Shown here in pieces: positions 32,799-43,073 of a stretch of DNA of 44,204 nucleotides. The notes under the pieces are model-generated. The model did no database searches and was not told the DNA's origin. It worked only from the letters and a program-made list of their open reading frames with translations. Source of the stretch: Hysterium pulicare CBS 123377. Lineage: Eukaryota; Ascomycota; Dothideomycetes; Hysteriales; Hysteriaceae. The stretch covers positions 1 through 44,204 of the forward strand of contig AJFK01000110.1 of the NCBI GenBank assembly GCA_000467715.1. The letters run 5' to 3'. A program made the position numbers and the translations under genes. The stretch's first letter is position 1. Each line of letters begins with the position of its first letter.

Positions 32799-33877
32799 AT
32801 GGATATCGATGGCGTGGTACTTGTTTGTGGCGCAGTTATGTCATCCCTCTATTTTCGATGAAAATATACACTTACCAGCTATTAGGTAGTGGAATTGGCC
32901 GCGCTGTCGCTCTAACACTTGTTTCTAGAGGGGCTACGGTGCTCATATGTGCTGATATTAATTTGGATGCTGCCAAAGATACAGCAAACATAGCACATGA
33001 TCATAAAGCCTCGCATGTACTGGGGCTGAAGGTCCACGCTTTAAAGGTAGATGTGAGAGAAGAGAAGGAGGTTCAGCAGCTTTTCAAAAAGGCCAAGGAT
33101 CTGTGTGGGCGTCTCGATGTTTTTGTGAGCACTGCTGGTGTAAGTCTGCCCTGGTTTCTGTAGAAAATGGCAGAAGCTTCTCTCGCCGTTGTTGAGCCGT
33201 TGCGTTGTCTTAAAATCGTGCTTGGAGTTAGGAAACTAATCATACAATATACAGTTCGGTGCCGTGGGTCAAACGCCTATCAGCTCAATGAATCTTTCAG
33301 AATACATGAGCCAAGTCGAAGTGCATAACATCGGGGGTTTCCTGTGTCTACGTACAGGTCTTCAAACAATGCTTCAGCAAGAACTTCGAGCAATGCCAGT
33401 GACTGGTCGCCCGGTGGGATCGTCTGCGCGCTATATGAGTAGAGGTTCAATCGTCCTTCTCACTTCTCTGGCGTCAGAAGGCGGCTTTATAGGTGTAGGA
33501 AACTATACCGCTGCGAAATTTGCTGTAAAGGGCCTTGTACAGACGGCCGGTGAGTCATCAATTGATCAAAATCGTGAACTTTGCTGACAAAACATGTTCG
33601 GGCAGCCATTGAAAATGGTCGCAAGGGAATCCGAGTAAATGCAGTGGCTCCCTCTTATGTATCTGGTCCAATGATTAATCAGTTCCTGGAGCAATCACCA
33701 GCTGTGAAGAAACAGCTTCTCGGCGATCTCGCGATGGGACGCTTGGTAGACTCGGAAGAAGTGGCCGACGCAGTGGCATTTCTTGCCTCAGCTTCGGCGA
33801 GCTATGTTAATGGCCATACTCTCGTCGTTGATGGAGGATCATCACTGCAGCTTGCAAACACTCCGTTTGGCGATTAG
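32799..33877 (+). CDS. short-chain dehydrogenase/reductase (classical SDR)
   Basis: This is an NAD(P)-dependent oxidoreductase of the classical SDR family, about 287 aa in four exons: 32799-32834, 32879-33139, 33255-33549 and 33606-33877. The Rossmann glycine motif is VCGA...GSGIGRAVALTL. The cofactor-specificity loop contains ICADIN, an acidic residue that favours NAD (inference). VSTAG stands in for the usual NNAG. Catalytic residues are Ser in GSIVLLTSLAS and Tyr183/Lys187 in NYTAAKFAVKG. The C-terminal segments IRVNAVAPSYVSGPM and YVNGHTLVVDGG are typical. The first splice junction is irregular: with acceptor ACCAG two extra residues (LL) split the glycine motif, whereas ATTAG would break the frame. 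The enzyme may therefore be altered at its cofactor site. Its substrate is unknown. Confidence 0.82.
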
Positions 33878-34663
33878 GGATACTTATTTCCAGTAGCCGC
33901 ACTGCAGTAAGAATGATTCGAGGACTGGTACGCATGTTACCTGAGCTCTGTGTTCCAAGCAGTCAAGCAGGACATGAGGGTACGTCAAATGAGTGAATTG
34001 CGGCGAACGGTTGAGGATAGGTATTCCATGCCAAGACTGTGCTGATTAAATACTTCATATAACCTGACGTCATAATATCTCGTTCTCCAGGAGTTGTTCG
34101 GCATTAGCTATCAAACTTCTTGAAAACTTCCAATTCGGGTTGTCTCCGCCTACAGTACCATATGCAACAATCCACAAAATCGTGATCCTTTAATCTGACC
34201 TTCTTGAGATGATTGGCGATGCCTCAGCCATTGCTAATATGTGGCGCAGTGCAGGCAGTGGTTCCGCGGGCTTCGCTTTTGAAACCTTCGCCATTGAGGA
34301 ACTATTCAAAGTCTCCTCATAGACGCCGACCTACATACACACCATTTCTTATAGTCTCTTTTGTCGCTCTTCATTAATCCCCGGTTCTTTCAACTTTCGT
34401 CTCGCTACTACTTCCTTCGTCCGAGCAATCTTATACTTGCCCTGTTGTCGATCCGCCGTGGCAATAAAATGTAGCAGATTTACGAAGAATAGGCAAGTTC
34501 GGACGAATATGATACGATTGCCCGCAAATTTCCACCCAAAAGCGACATTGCTGGTGTAAGGCTGGAATTCCCTCAAGCCCCAAGCCCACGACTAAGTCAA
34601 GAGGTAAAGGTCGAGGAGGATAAAATATGGACTTCTTTTAAATACGGGAGCGATTCTGACAAA
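33878..34663. other. intergenic region
   Basis: About 0.79 kb lie between the SDR gene and the Zn2Cys6 gene. I see no RNA gene or coding frame of interest. A stretch of pyrimidine-rich sequence near 34330-34450 may belong to the regulator's promoter. Confidence 0.5.
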
Positions 34664-35356
34664 ATGGAATACACCATTCAATGCGACGTTGAATCGATCA
34701 ACTTAGACGCTATTCCTAAACTCTTCAAGGTGCTGAACTGTGCCTATCCACGCGCAATGTCTCCCCAATCCGATTACAAAGGCAATCGTTACCAGTTCGA
34801 AGTTGAGTACAATTCCCTAGGCTGGGCTTTGGCGCAGCTCAATCCTTGTCTTCAGGAAAAGTCAGAACTTATCCATCATGCGGTGGCTGCCTTTCGGAAT
34901 AAGAACAATGACCCACGGATAAGGAGCAAACGCGTAAGGAGAAATGCCACAAAGCTTGTTCCGGAGGATATTGAAAACTACACTCTAGGGAATTCTGATT
35001 CGCTTGCTGCTGTCGATAGTCAGGCCCTTGCTCCTTACGAATCGTGTCTGAAGGAACGCGAGACTCTGGCAACGGCTGAAAATGACCAGCCTGCGAGCAA
35101 ATCGAAAAGAGTCAGAACACGATGTGTGGCTTGTAGAGAGAGGCTTTTGAAGTGTGACGAAGCACTGCCCAATTGCCAAAATTGCCAGAAGTCCAATCGT
35201 GTTTGCAAGCGTGAGATCAGGCTGAAGTTCATTGATACCCAGTACAAGCACCACCATTTGTGCCTCCTACCCAAGAGTTGGCTGTTACCTCCATGGACCA
35301 GTCAAGGGAAATTGCCAACGAATACAAAGGGGAATCAAGATAGTACGGTCTCCTGA
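34664..35356 (+). CDS. Zn2Cys6 regulator, apparently frame-disrupted
   Basis: The ATG frame gives 230 aa. Residues 154-181 form a canonical zinc binuclear cluster C-x2-C-x6-C-x6-C-x2-C-x6-C ([11 protein letters not shown] ... [11 protein letters not shown]), a DNA-binding domain of fungal transcription factors. The N-terminal part, with [19 protein letters not shown] and [10 protein letters not shown], looks like a conserved domain that I believe occurs in other fungal regulators but cannot name. After [10 protein letters not shown] near nt 35258 the family-like sequence continues in the next frame as VPPTQELAV...[12 protein letters not shown], then meets an in-frame TAG at about 35340 and reads on into [15 protein letters not shown]. 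No GT-AG intron that I tried repairs both. The gene is either decaying or affected by sequence error. Confidence 0.6.
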   Translation: MEYTIQCDVESINLDAIPKLFKVLNCAYPRAMSPQSDYKGNRYQFEVEYNSLGWALAQLNPCLQEKSELIHHAVAAFRNKNNDPRIRSKRVRRNATKLVPEDIENYTLGNSDSLAAVDSQALAPYESCLKERETLATAENDQPASKSKRVRTRCVACRERLLKCDEALPNCQNCQKSNRVCKREIRLKFIDTQYKHHHLCLLPKSWLLPPWTSQGKLPTNTKGNQDSTVS

Positions 35357-35550
35357 ATATCGAACGTGTTGCCCAGTTGCAAGCTCAGAGCGCTGAGGAT
35401 AAGCTGCGGTGGGAAATCGAGAAGGCGAAATTAGAGCAAACGATCCGAGTCTTAGTGAAAGACTCAGACGGCACGCAGAATCAAGACGATGGCTCGAGTT
35501 GGCAAGAATCGCCGCGACCGAGAGGAGAAGATCACGCAGAAGATGAACTG

Positions 35551-36880
35551 ATGGAAATATTGGACGGTTCATCAAAGTCGTTGATGCGTCAACTGGCCCA
35601 CAGGCTAGTCTCAAATAGCACAAGAAATATACTGGCATGGCTTGAACACGCTTCAACCGTTGAGGAATATACGCAAGGAGATTACCAGGGTGCTTCTAGA
35701 GACAGTAATCGCAAGGGAAAGCTCCCTACCAAGAAGGAATCCCAAGACAAAGGAATGAGGAAACGTACAGAAAGAAGCAGTTCTCGGTCAGGTGAAAAAG
35801 ACGACGGAGATAGCAAGCGCTCAAAGAGGGAACAGAGCCATAGTGGAGACAGTAAGAATGTTGTCAGATATGCTTGCCCTTTTTTCAAGCGTGACCCATT
35901 GAGAGTTGCCCGAGGGTCCTGCACTGGGCCTGGATGGGAGAGCATTCATCGATTAAAGTAAGGATCGAGAAGTTCTGTTATCCCTTACCTTCGCTTACTT
36001 CTTAGTAGAGAGCATATATACCGTACTCATGCTTTGCACACGCGTTGCCCTCGATGTTCCTTAGACCTTGGAAATGCTGAGGGCCTTCTTGCACATTTGG
36101 CTGCGGAAGAAAGATGTGAAGTATGTAACACCGCTAAGTCCTCAGCGGTAGATCCAAGAGACGGAATAAGCAAAGAGCAAGAGAAAGAGCTTCGAAAACG
36201 TGCATTAAGAGGACAGTCGAAAAGCGAACAGTGGAGAGAAATTTACAAGATCATATTTCCACTGGATGATGACGGCCATATTCCTTCACCTTGTCAGTGT
36301 TCCCCGGGCTTTGTAGGCATTTCCTATACTTATACTAATATCGGATAGTTCACCAATATTCGGACGTTGGTCCCAATGGCGCAAGCTTCCAGGAATATTT
36401 CAGGCAGGAGTTTCCGGCCATGATGAGGGCAGAACTCGAAAAAGAAGTTCATGAAGAATTAATGGCTATGTCTCAGAAACTGAACAGCCGAATTTCTGAT
36501 GTCGTACGAAGATGTCAGGACAAGCTTTTCACGCAATTACGGATCATCGACCCTTCTGCCTACCCGATCGCACAAGCACCTGTATCCACATCATCGAACC
36601 ACCGCCGATCTGAGGCTCCTATCTCAAGGGCTTCCCACCAGGCCGAAGCAGAATGCAGCCATAAATTCTACTCTCGTAATTCTCTTTCTCCTTCTACATT
36701 AGATCTAGAACAAGCCCAGGATCTCAAATGATACTTGCACCTGGACCCTCTTTAAGCTCTAGCATGGAAGATTGGGGTGGGTCGGAAGGTTTGCCTACCG
36801 GATTCTTTAATGAATTCGTCTCGTTCCCGACTGACTTCGATTGGTTTTCTGATCCTCTAGCGGAGCAAGGCTTCTTGTAG
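35551..36880 (+). CDS. CPFFKR-type zinc-binding protein
   Basis: Four exons, 35551-35957, 36009-36292, 36349-36675 and 36720-36880, give 392 aa from the first ATG in frame. The segment CPFFKRDP near residue 109, then C-x-GPGW, then IHRLKEHIYRTH and CPRC, matches a C2H2-like cysteine/histidine module common in Pezizomycotina proteins of unknown role. It is followed by the GISKEQEKELRKRA and EQWREIYKIIFP segments usual in that family. The C-terminus is acidic and aromatic (FPTDFDWFSDPLAEQGFL), like an activation region (inference). The second acceptor in TTAGTAG was chosen because it restores HRLKEH. The frame is also open upstream from about 35344 with a coiled coil (AQSAEDKLRWEIEKAKLEQ) but no ATG, so it may originally have been one gene with the Zn2Cys6 part. 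Confidence 0.65.
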
Positions 36881-37888
36881 TATATTCGATAGAGTTGATC
36901 ATGATGTTATTAGCCTTAGACTCATATCAATTCATAATGGCTCCACGGCCGCGAACTGGCTTCAAACAAATCGCAGAGTCCAAACCAGCTCTGCGCATGG
37001 TGGTAAAAGCCATTTGAAGGGGCTCCCAAAGGTCATTATGATCAGGGGTACGGCCGGCACCTTGGAATCTAGACATGCAAAAGGGGATATCTCCTTTAAT
37101 AATGCTGAAATATTATTTCTTAGTCATTAACTATTGGCCTGTTATCCCAGCCTATGGCTTAGTATTTTTGCCTGGGGCTTCAGAATAGCGGTCGGTCGTT
37201 ATGCTTCATTTTTGGAATTTCATTACTCTCTAACGTCCAAACCAATTACTGTTGCTGGACTCAAATAACAGCTCCATATAAACTAGATAACCGTGCTCTC
37301 TAATAATCTCAACATACTTGCAAAATTCAATAAAGTCATTTCAAATTGGCAGGGATGAGATGTTGCAATTTCCTCAGGTACTTATTTTTAACTTGGTGAC
37401 CTTCTGCAGAGTCTGGGATATCTTGAACCCCAGTTTCCTTGCCACATGAATTACGATCTCACTACCGCAAATCTTGTCTTAACGTGAATGACCATTCAAG
37501 CGGGCTGTTAGCCGCGCCGTAGAATGCATCAATATCCTGTCTAAAACGTATTCGATTGGTACTTATTACCGGACGAAATCGGAGCCTTAACCGTCCATTT
37601 GCATCGCTACTAATTTTGGACATCAAGGATCTGACCGGATTTCTACGCTCGCTTAGATGCGTCGAATTCTCTTCAACCGATCGCATTGCCTAACTTCGGC
37701 AATAGTCCTCTTATTCCCATCTTGCCCGACAGGCTACGGCTTATCAGTCTGTTCTCAACCTTCCAAGAAACTGGATATTGGAGTAGTCTATTAACTTCCT
37801 TATCGACTCTTTAAGGCGTATGGTCTCTTTGCGGCGCAGTTGTCCAGTAGCATGTTGCTTGCGAAATTCCTATTCCCCCAAGCTGATA
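36881..37888. other. convergent intergenic region
   Basis: About 1.0 kb between the CPFFKR gene and the TMEM170-like gene. No gene, RNA gene or repeat is supported; the 74-codon minus-strand open frame near 37462-37686 has no feature. Confidence 0.5.
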
Positions 37889-38555
37889 TCATAGCCCTCC
37901 ATGAATTGCAAAGGAGGATAGAATGAGCACCATAGCATTGATCAATGCCCAGGTAAATGGTACCCAAGTCGACATGTGGAAGGCACCCGCATTATACACA
38001 CCACCTAACCTGCAGTTCATCAGCGACGCTCACTGCTTTTCGTAGATATACTTACAGCCCACCAACCACAGCCCCAGCAACAACCGCTTCAACACCTCCG
38101 ACAATCAAATAGAATACGGGTACTATCCAGATTATCTTCCAGTTCCGCCATTGGATTACGCATGCCCAGCACGCGACAGCTAGGTGTACGGCGGCAAAGA
38201 ATAGCAGTGTCCAGAGGGTTGTGAAGCGCCATACATCGCTCGGATGGTAGAGGTAATAGGTTTGCGGGCCTCGGAGTGGAAGGGGCCAGTAGAGAGAGGG
38301 AAAGGGAGGAGTGGTGTAGTCGAGGGGAGCTTGCGAGGATATACGTTGGATGAAACTAGACTAATATTAGTAGGGACGGCCTGAAAGTCATCGATAGAGA
38401 GGTTACCTCATCGGAGTAGCATTTCCTCTTGTGGTTGTGAAGTTAGAGCTTGAAGTTGAAATGTCGTGAATGTTCGTAGGGCTGAAGGATGAACGTTTTC
38501 CCGAAGACCGCGGCATCATGGAGTGAACGTCAACACCAGACCTTCCACCTCCCAT
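37889..38555 (-). CDS. TMEM170-family membrane protein
   Basis: Three minus-strand exons, 38555-38407, 38355-38056 and 38009-37889, give 189 aa. The C-terminal 120 residues match the transmembrane protein 170 family. A first membrane helix is WRFTTLWTLLFFAAVHLAVA, a second is IWIVPVFYLIVGGVEAVVAG running into GGLLGGVYNAGAF, and a third is WVPFTWALINAMVLILSSFA. The N-terminal 55 residues are Ser/Thr-rich and probably cytosolic. Animal members shape endoplasmic-reticulum and nuclear-envelope membranes (family knowledge); the fungal role is not established. Exon joins restore SFIQRI and VVGGLLGGVYN. An alternative start at 38519 gives 177 aa. It is head-to-head with PEX8. Confidence 0.8.
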
Positions 38556-38615
38556 GAAGACTTCTGACTTATGTGAACGAGTATACGGCACAGAAGGGCG
38601 AATGAATCTGCAGCA
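38556..38615. promoter_or_regulatory. very short bidirectional promoter TMEM170-like/PEX8
   Basis: Only 60 bp separate the two divergent start codons (96 bp if the shorter TMEM170-like start is used). The promoters or leaders must overlap the coding sequence of the partner gene or start inside this stretch. Confidence 0.55.
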
Positions 38616-40873
38616 ATGCCAGCAGATCGACTTTTGAGCACGTTGCTCCGCTCCCTTCAAACTTACACAGACCAACAAGATACACCACGGTAGCTTCCAT
38701 TCACCCTTCACGTCTACCTCGCATAGCTAACATTCACGTAGGATCCTCTCAACCGCCTCTTCTCTCCTCACAACCCTTTCTAACCCGCATAATCTCACTC
38801 TCTTAACATCCCATATCCTCACCGCGCCCGCCTTCTGGGACCGCCCCGCAGGTCTCCGAACACCCCTCCAGCTCCTCTCCGTTTTCCATTCTGCCATTAC
38901 AATTTTACTTAAATATCACAATGACCGGCGCCATAAGGTTACACCGGAGCTTCTCCCAGGACAAGTTGCGATAGGTGGTGGTCTTTCGCTCGACTCCTGG
39001 ATACGCGCCATAGTCGCTGGCGCCGATGAAAGAAGTGCGCGATGGAAACATCTGCTGGTATTAGGTGGCCTACTGATTGGAATCGGGAGCCAGGAAGAGC
39101 AGGGCATGGATCTAGGGTGGGTGTATAATATGAGGAAGAGAATTGAGGGTGCACTTGTGAAAGCTACTAATTTGGCGCTGGTAGAGGTGAGGGAGAGGGG
39201 AGAAGCCGACGGCCTAGGCAGGCAGACCATAGTGTTGGTAATGAATCACGCGTTCGGCTGCCTTGGAGATGCGGAGAGGAGACTGTTAGATTATGACCTA
39301 CTCCTGCCTGTGCTGATAGGAACGGCCTTCTTTTCGAATGAGGGATTTCAGTCCGCGTATTTCCTTGGGGGTTTAGATCTCGACGTTGTAGAAGTCTCAA
39401 AAAGCAAATTGGACTGGCCTGTAAGTTCACATTCAACATTAATAAACAAAATGCTGTACTAACCTTTAATAGGCCGGTTCAAGCTCATTTAGGCAAGTCG
39501 AGGCTATTATGGCACGCCCATTGGTATCCTCCATGGGTCCTCTATCAAGGCTGATTGCGCATTCGGTCGAGAATGTAAAAGATCCTTGGCTAATACAGAC
39601 CATGATGGATGACTTGGCTGGCTTCTCCCGAGCTCTCACGACTCAATGGAGGCAAGTCAAGTTGTCGGGAATTGATGCCTCTGAGGAGTCACTATACCTC
39701 GAGGAAGAAGCATTGCATAGGACACTGCCTCTACTTTGGAAGTTACTCAAAGCTGCGCTGTTTGCTACAACAATTGTACTCCGCGGCGTTTTGGGTCGTG
39801 TCCTGGGCGACGGTTCACTTGCTGCAGATGGAGGTAAGTACGCCCACCCACTTTGATCTCAACAAACTAACAATTGTAAAGTCGCGCCAGTCCTAGCAAC
39901 TCAAACCCTCCATGCACTCCGTCATCTTTACTTCATCTCATCTCGTCTTGGTCCGGCTTCATTCTCTCAACACACATTTGTTTACCTTACCGCAATCGAC
40001 ATCCTTACAAGTTATCCAATTCAAGCCGACAGCTTCCTCAAATCCATAGCACCGTCACATCTCGGCCAAATCCCTCGTCATCCTCTCGATCGTATTCTAG
40101 ACCTCTACTTCCTTAACACAGCAGAGCACTTCACCCTCGTTCTATCTCCAGTGACCAACGAAGACCTACTTGTTGCCTCAGCTGTTCCCTACCTCGCAGC
40201 TGGCGGGAGCCACAATTTGCTCCCGATCTTCGAAGCTGCACATAGCGTTATGCTGGCTGTGCTCTCCGCGCCTCAGTCTGCTGAAGTAACCGCAAAGCAC
40301 GTTCCATTTTACATCGACGCTCTATTTAAAGTCTTTCCCGACAACCTCTCGCCACGACAATTCAGACTAGCATTCAAGACTCTACTACGTGTAACCGCAC
40401 CTCCTTCTACCCTTTCAGCAACGCAACCAGAACTTCCTGCTGTCCTTTTAGAACTCGTTTACGACAGAGCCCTCCATGCGCCTACTGTGGCATTACCTCC
40501 AGACGAAACAACCCTCGCGTTAGCAGGCTCTGATGCTCCGCCACCGCCACTCTCCGAACAAGCTGTTCTTGCACTCACCCTCATAGACGCTTTCCCTTTC
40601 GTCCCCATAGTTCTTTTAGAGGAATGGTTGCCATTGTGTGCAGATCTACTCAATGTGATCGATGATGCTACAATGCGACAAGCGGTAAAGGCACGATTCT
40701 GGGAGGTTTTGGTGAGTGGAGAAATGGATCCTCAGAGGAGTGGGTGCGCGGTGACCTGGTGGGGAAGTAGAGGTGGGAGAGAGATGGTGCTATATGGGAG
40801 GGCCAGCGATAGAGACAAGCTCATGAGTGGGGCCTTGCCAGCCGAGGGAGAAGCTAGGGAGAGTAAGTTGTAA
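38616..40873 (+). CDS. PEX8: peroxisomal matrix import factor Pex8
   Basis: Pex8 is an intraperoxisomal peripheral membrane protein that links the docking and RING complexes in matrix-protein import (family knowledge). Four exons, 38616-38689, 38742-39420, 39473-39833 and 39882-40873, give 701 aa. The intron branch sites are GCTAAC, TACTAAC and ACTAAC. The N-terminus MPADRLLSTLLRSLQTYTDQ, the segment RHLYFISSRLGPASFSQHTF, and the segment LDRILDLYFLNTAEHFTLVL are the recognisable family parts. The protein ends in SKL, a perfect type-1 peroxisomal targeting signal, as expected for Pex8. The rest is helical and leucine-rich without a named domain. It shares a very short promoter with the TMEM170-like gene. 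Confidence 0.88.
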
Positions 40874-41575
40874 GGGATTATTGGATGTTGGTTCAAATTT
40901 TGGTCATATACCCCCGGAAGTTATGCATTGGGAATTGGATAACACATTGTTGTGGTCGGTGGTCATATCCTGCTCAGTGCGATTTGCTTCCGGAAGATGT
41001 TTCAGGATTAGCCTTGCTTAGGCCGTCAGCGTAGGTTGACGCTGTGCTAGTGAGACTGTTCACTATTTACCATCATGATGATCATCATCATTAAGGTTTG
41101 ACGTTGTCGGTGAAGTTCTGATTTTGTTTTGTCAACAACAACGCGACCGCGACATTGCAGCAACACCGACTCCTCTTGTCTCATCCCCTATCCGCATCAA
41201 CCAGTGGCTTGGGATCGTTTTGGAGGCAATTGGCTGCTCATTGCTTGTCTTATCTCTCACGGTCGCACGCAATCTACTTGCAGTCACGGCCTTGAACTCT
41301 TCACTGCAAGCAAGATCCACATTTTTGGACGCTATATTGTGCCGCACATTCAGTTTGCGGAATACGAGACACCGCGATCAGCATCGTCACTGGTGCTAGG
41401 ACGAAGAATCCTTCCTCACTCTATTCACAACATTCTGAATTGTCCAAGACCAAGCTCATCAGCATCACTGCCTCAAGGCAAACATCTCCGGCTTCAGTTC
41501 TTCCGCATCCCGCTCTGCATACTCCGTACGAGATCAAGCATATCATTTTCAACAACCAACCATCATTGTCTCACA
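40874..41575. other. intergenic region with CAT/ATG simple repeat
   Basis: About 0.7 kb between PEX8 and the CCCH gene. A partly palindromic CAT/ATG run lies at 41071-41092. From 41129 the frame of the next gene stays open for 149 codons without an ATG, so this could be its leader or a non-AUG-started extension. Confidence 0.45.
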
Positions 41576-42730
41576 ATGCCAACATCCCGCCTCGGGGACC
41601 ATCATCCCAGGTCCACAGCGATCAGACACAAGGATCCACACCCTCGGGATGCCTCAAAATCCGACCGAAAAGGCCGACCACGCTCCCGTTCTCCAGAAAA
41701 ATCGATCAATACCAACCAGTCACGCGCTCGTTCCCGTTCCCCACGACGTGAGAACAGACGTCCCTATCGCGAGCGATCTCCTCAACGACCGCCTCGCGAT
41801 CATCCGCACGACCGTTCTCGCTCTCCTGCATGTGAAAACAGTGGCCAGTCTCGAGGTCTTACACCCTCACGATCTCCTCTTCGCGAAAGACCGGATCTTC
41901 AGAACCGTGGCTGTAGCCTCATCTCCCAAGAGGAAAAGTTTCGGCAGTCAAAGAGGCATTCCCTTGACCACCTCCATACAAGGTCTCCTTTACCTGATAT
42001 AGGTGGTCAGTCCCTCGCTAAAGGCCGCTCTTCTCGAGGTCGTAATGAAAAGTCTCAGTGTCGCGATCGTAGCCGGTCTCCTCAGCATTCTGTTGATTCC
42101 ACATACCGCCATCGAACACGCTCACCACCTCGCACCAAGCCCAACTCCAGTAATCTCTATAAAAAGCAACATTTCATCCATCCAAAACTGGACTCCTACC
42201 GTCCTCCCATCTCCAACTCCGTTTCACTACCTCAAAGTGATCCTAGAGATATCAGCACACCATTCACTAAACCCTCTTCTACCACCCCAATTGACCGTAC
42301 CCAACCAAAGAACTTCATCTCTATGCCCTTAACCTGTTTCTTCTGGAAGAACAACGGGAAATGCAAGCGTGGTGATGAGGCCTGCATCTATGCGCATTGG
42401 GACACGGGATTCTACGCCGCTGCGCCTATCTCTGAGAATCGTGAGTTTGATCCCCATCCCCTCATATCTAGCTAGATTGGTCTACATGAGAGGTGTTCGG
42501 TTGGATCTTGCTGACTTGGGTGAATAGAAGCTATCGCGGGGAGGAAGGCAGTTGAGTATGCCAGAGAGATAGAGGGGAAGGTAGAAGAGGGAAGGTTGAG
42601 GAATTGGGAAGCTGTGCTGAGGGAGAAAGAGGAGGAATTGAGGAGAAGGGAGGAGGCTTTGGAGAAGATGGAGGGGTATTGCGGGAGATGGTGTGAGAGA
42701 TGCAGGTGTGAGCTTGTGAATGGGGTTTAA
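41576..42730 (+). CDS. RS-rich CCCH zinc-finger protein
   Basis: Two exons, 41576-42440 and 42528-42730, joined by an 87-nt intron with a GCTGAC branch site, give 355 aa from the first ATG in frame (MPTSRLGDHHPRS). The first 200 residues are crowded with RSRS/RSP dipeptides (RSRSPEKS, RARSRSPRRE, DRSRSPQHS), as in SR-type splicing or mRNA-processing factors. A single CCCH finger lies at about residues 262-284 with spacing C-x8-C-x6-C-x3-H (CFFWKNNGKCKRGDEACIYA then H). A C-terminal coiled coil (VLREKEEELRRREEALEKME) follows, ending in a CGRWCERCRCEL cysteine cluster. The protein is probably nuclear and RNA-binding, which is an inference. I do not recognise a named orthologue. Confidence 0.75.
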
Positions 42731-43073
42731 GAGGGATAGAGAGGGTTTTGAGCAGCTTGTCTGATGTTTTCTAAGTACTGTCTGGTCTTTGGTATAAGGA
42801 CTTTGTATAAAAAAATGAATTTGTTTGCTGTCTCGCCAGTAGGCAGAAACGACCAAGATAAGCTTAAGAAGGCGCTTGGCAATTCGTAAGGAGAAACGAC
42901 AATTTTTTGGCTTTGCTTCTTATTCTATTTATATGTTTACAAAGTTAGCTAGATCAACCATGCTGCAGCAGGGCAAGGAACGTTGTTCACATCAATATCG
43001 GTGCCTCGAAACGTCTTTCATTCTACACCTGCGTTCATTTCATCATGCTCAACGCTAACCGGTTTCAGTAGAC
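42731..43073. other. intergenic region
   Basis: About 340 bp between two same-strand genes. GCTAACC followed by TTTCAG at 43054-43068 looks like the end of a 5' UTR intron just before the next ATG; no donor was assigned. Confidence 0.35.

Noticed and set aside
22151-38000. Transposon or virus-like element in the accessory block
   Set aside because: No transposase, reverse transcriptase, integrase or capsid-like frame and no long terminal repeats were seen.
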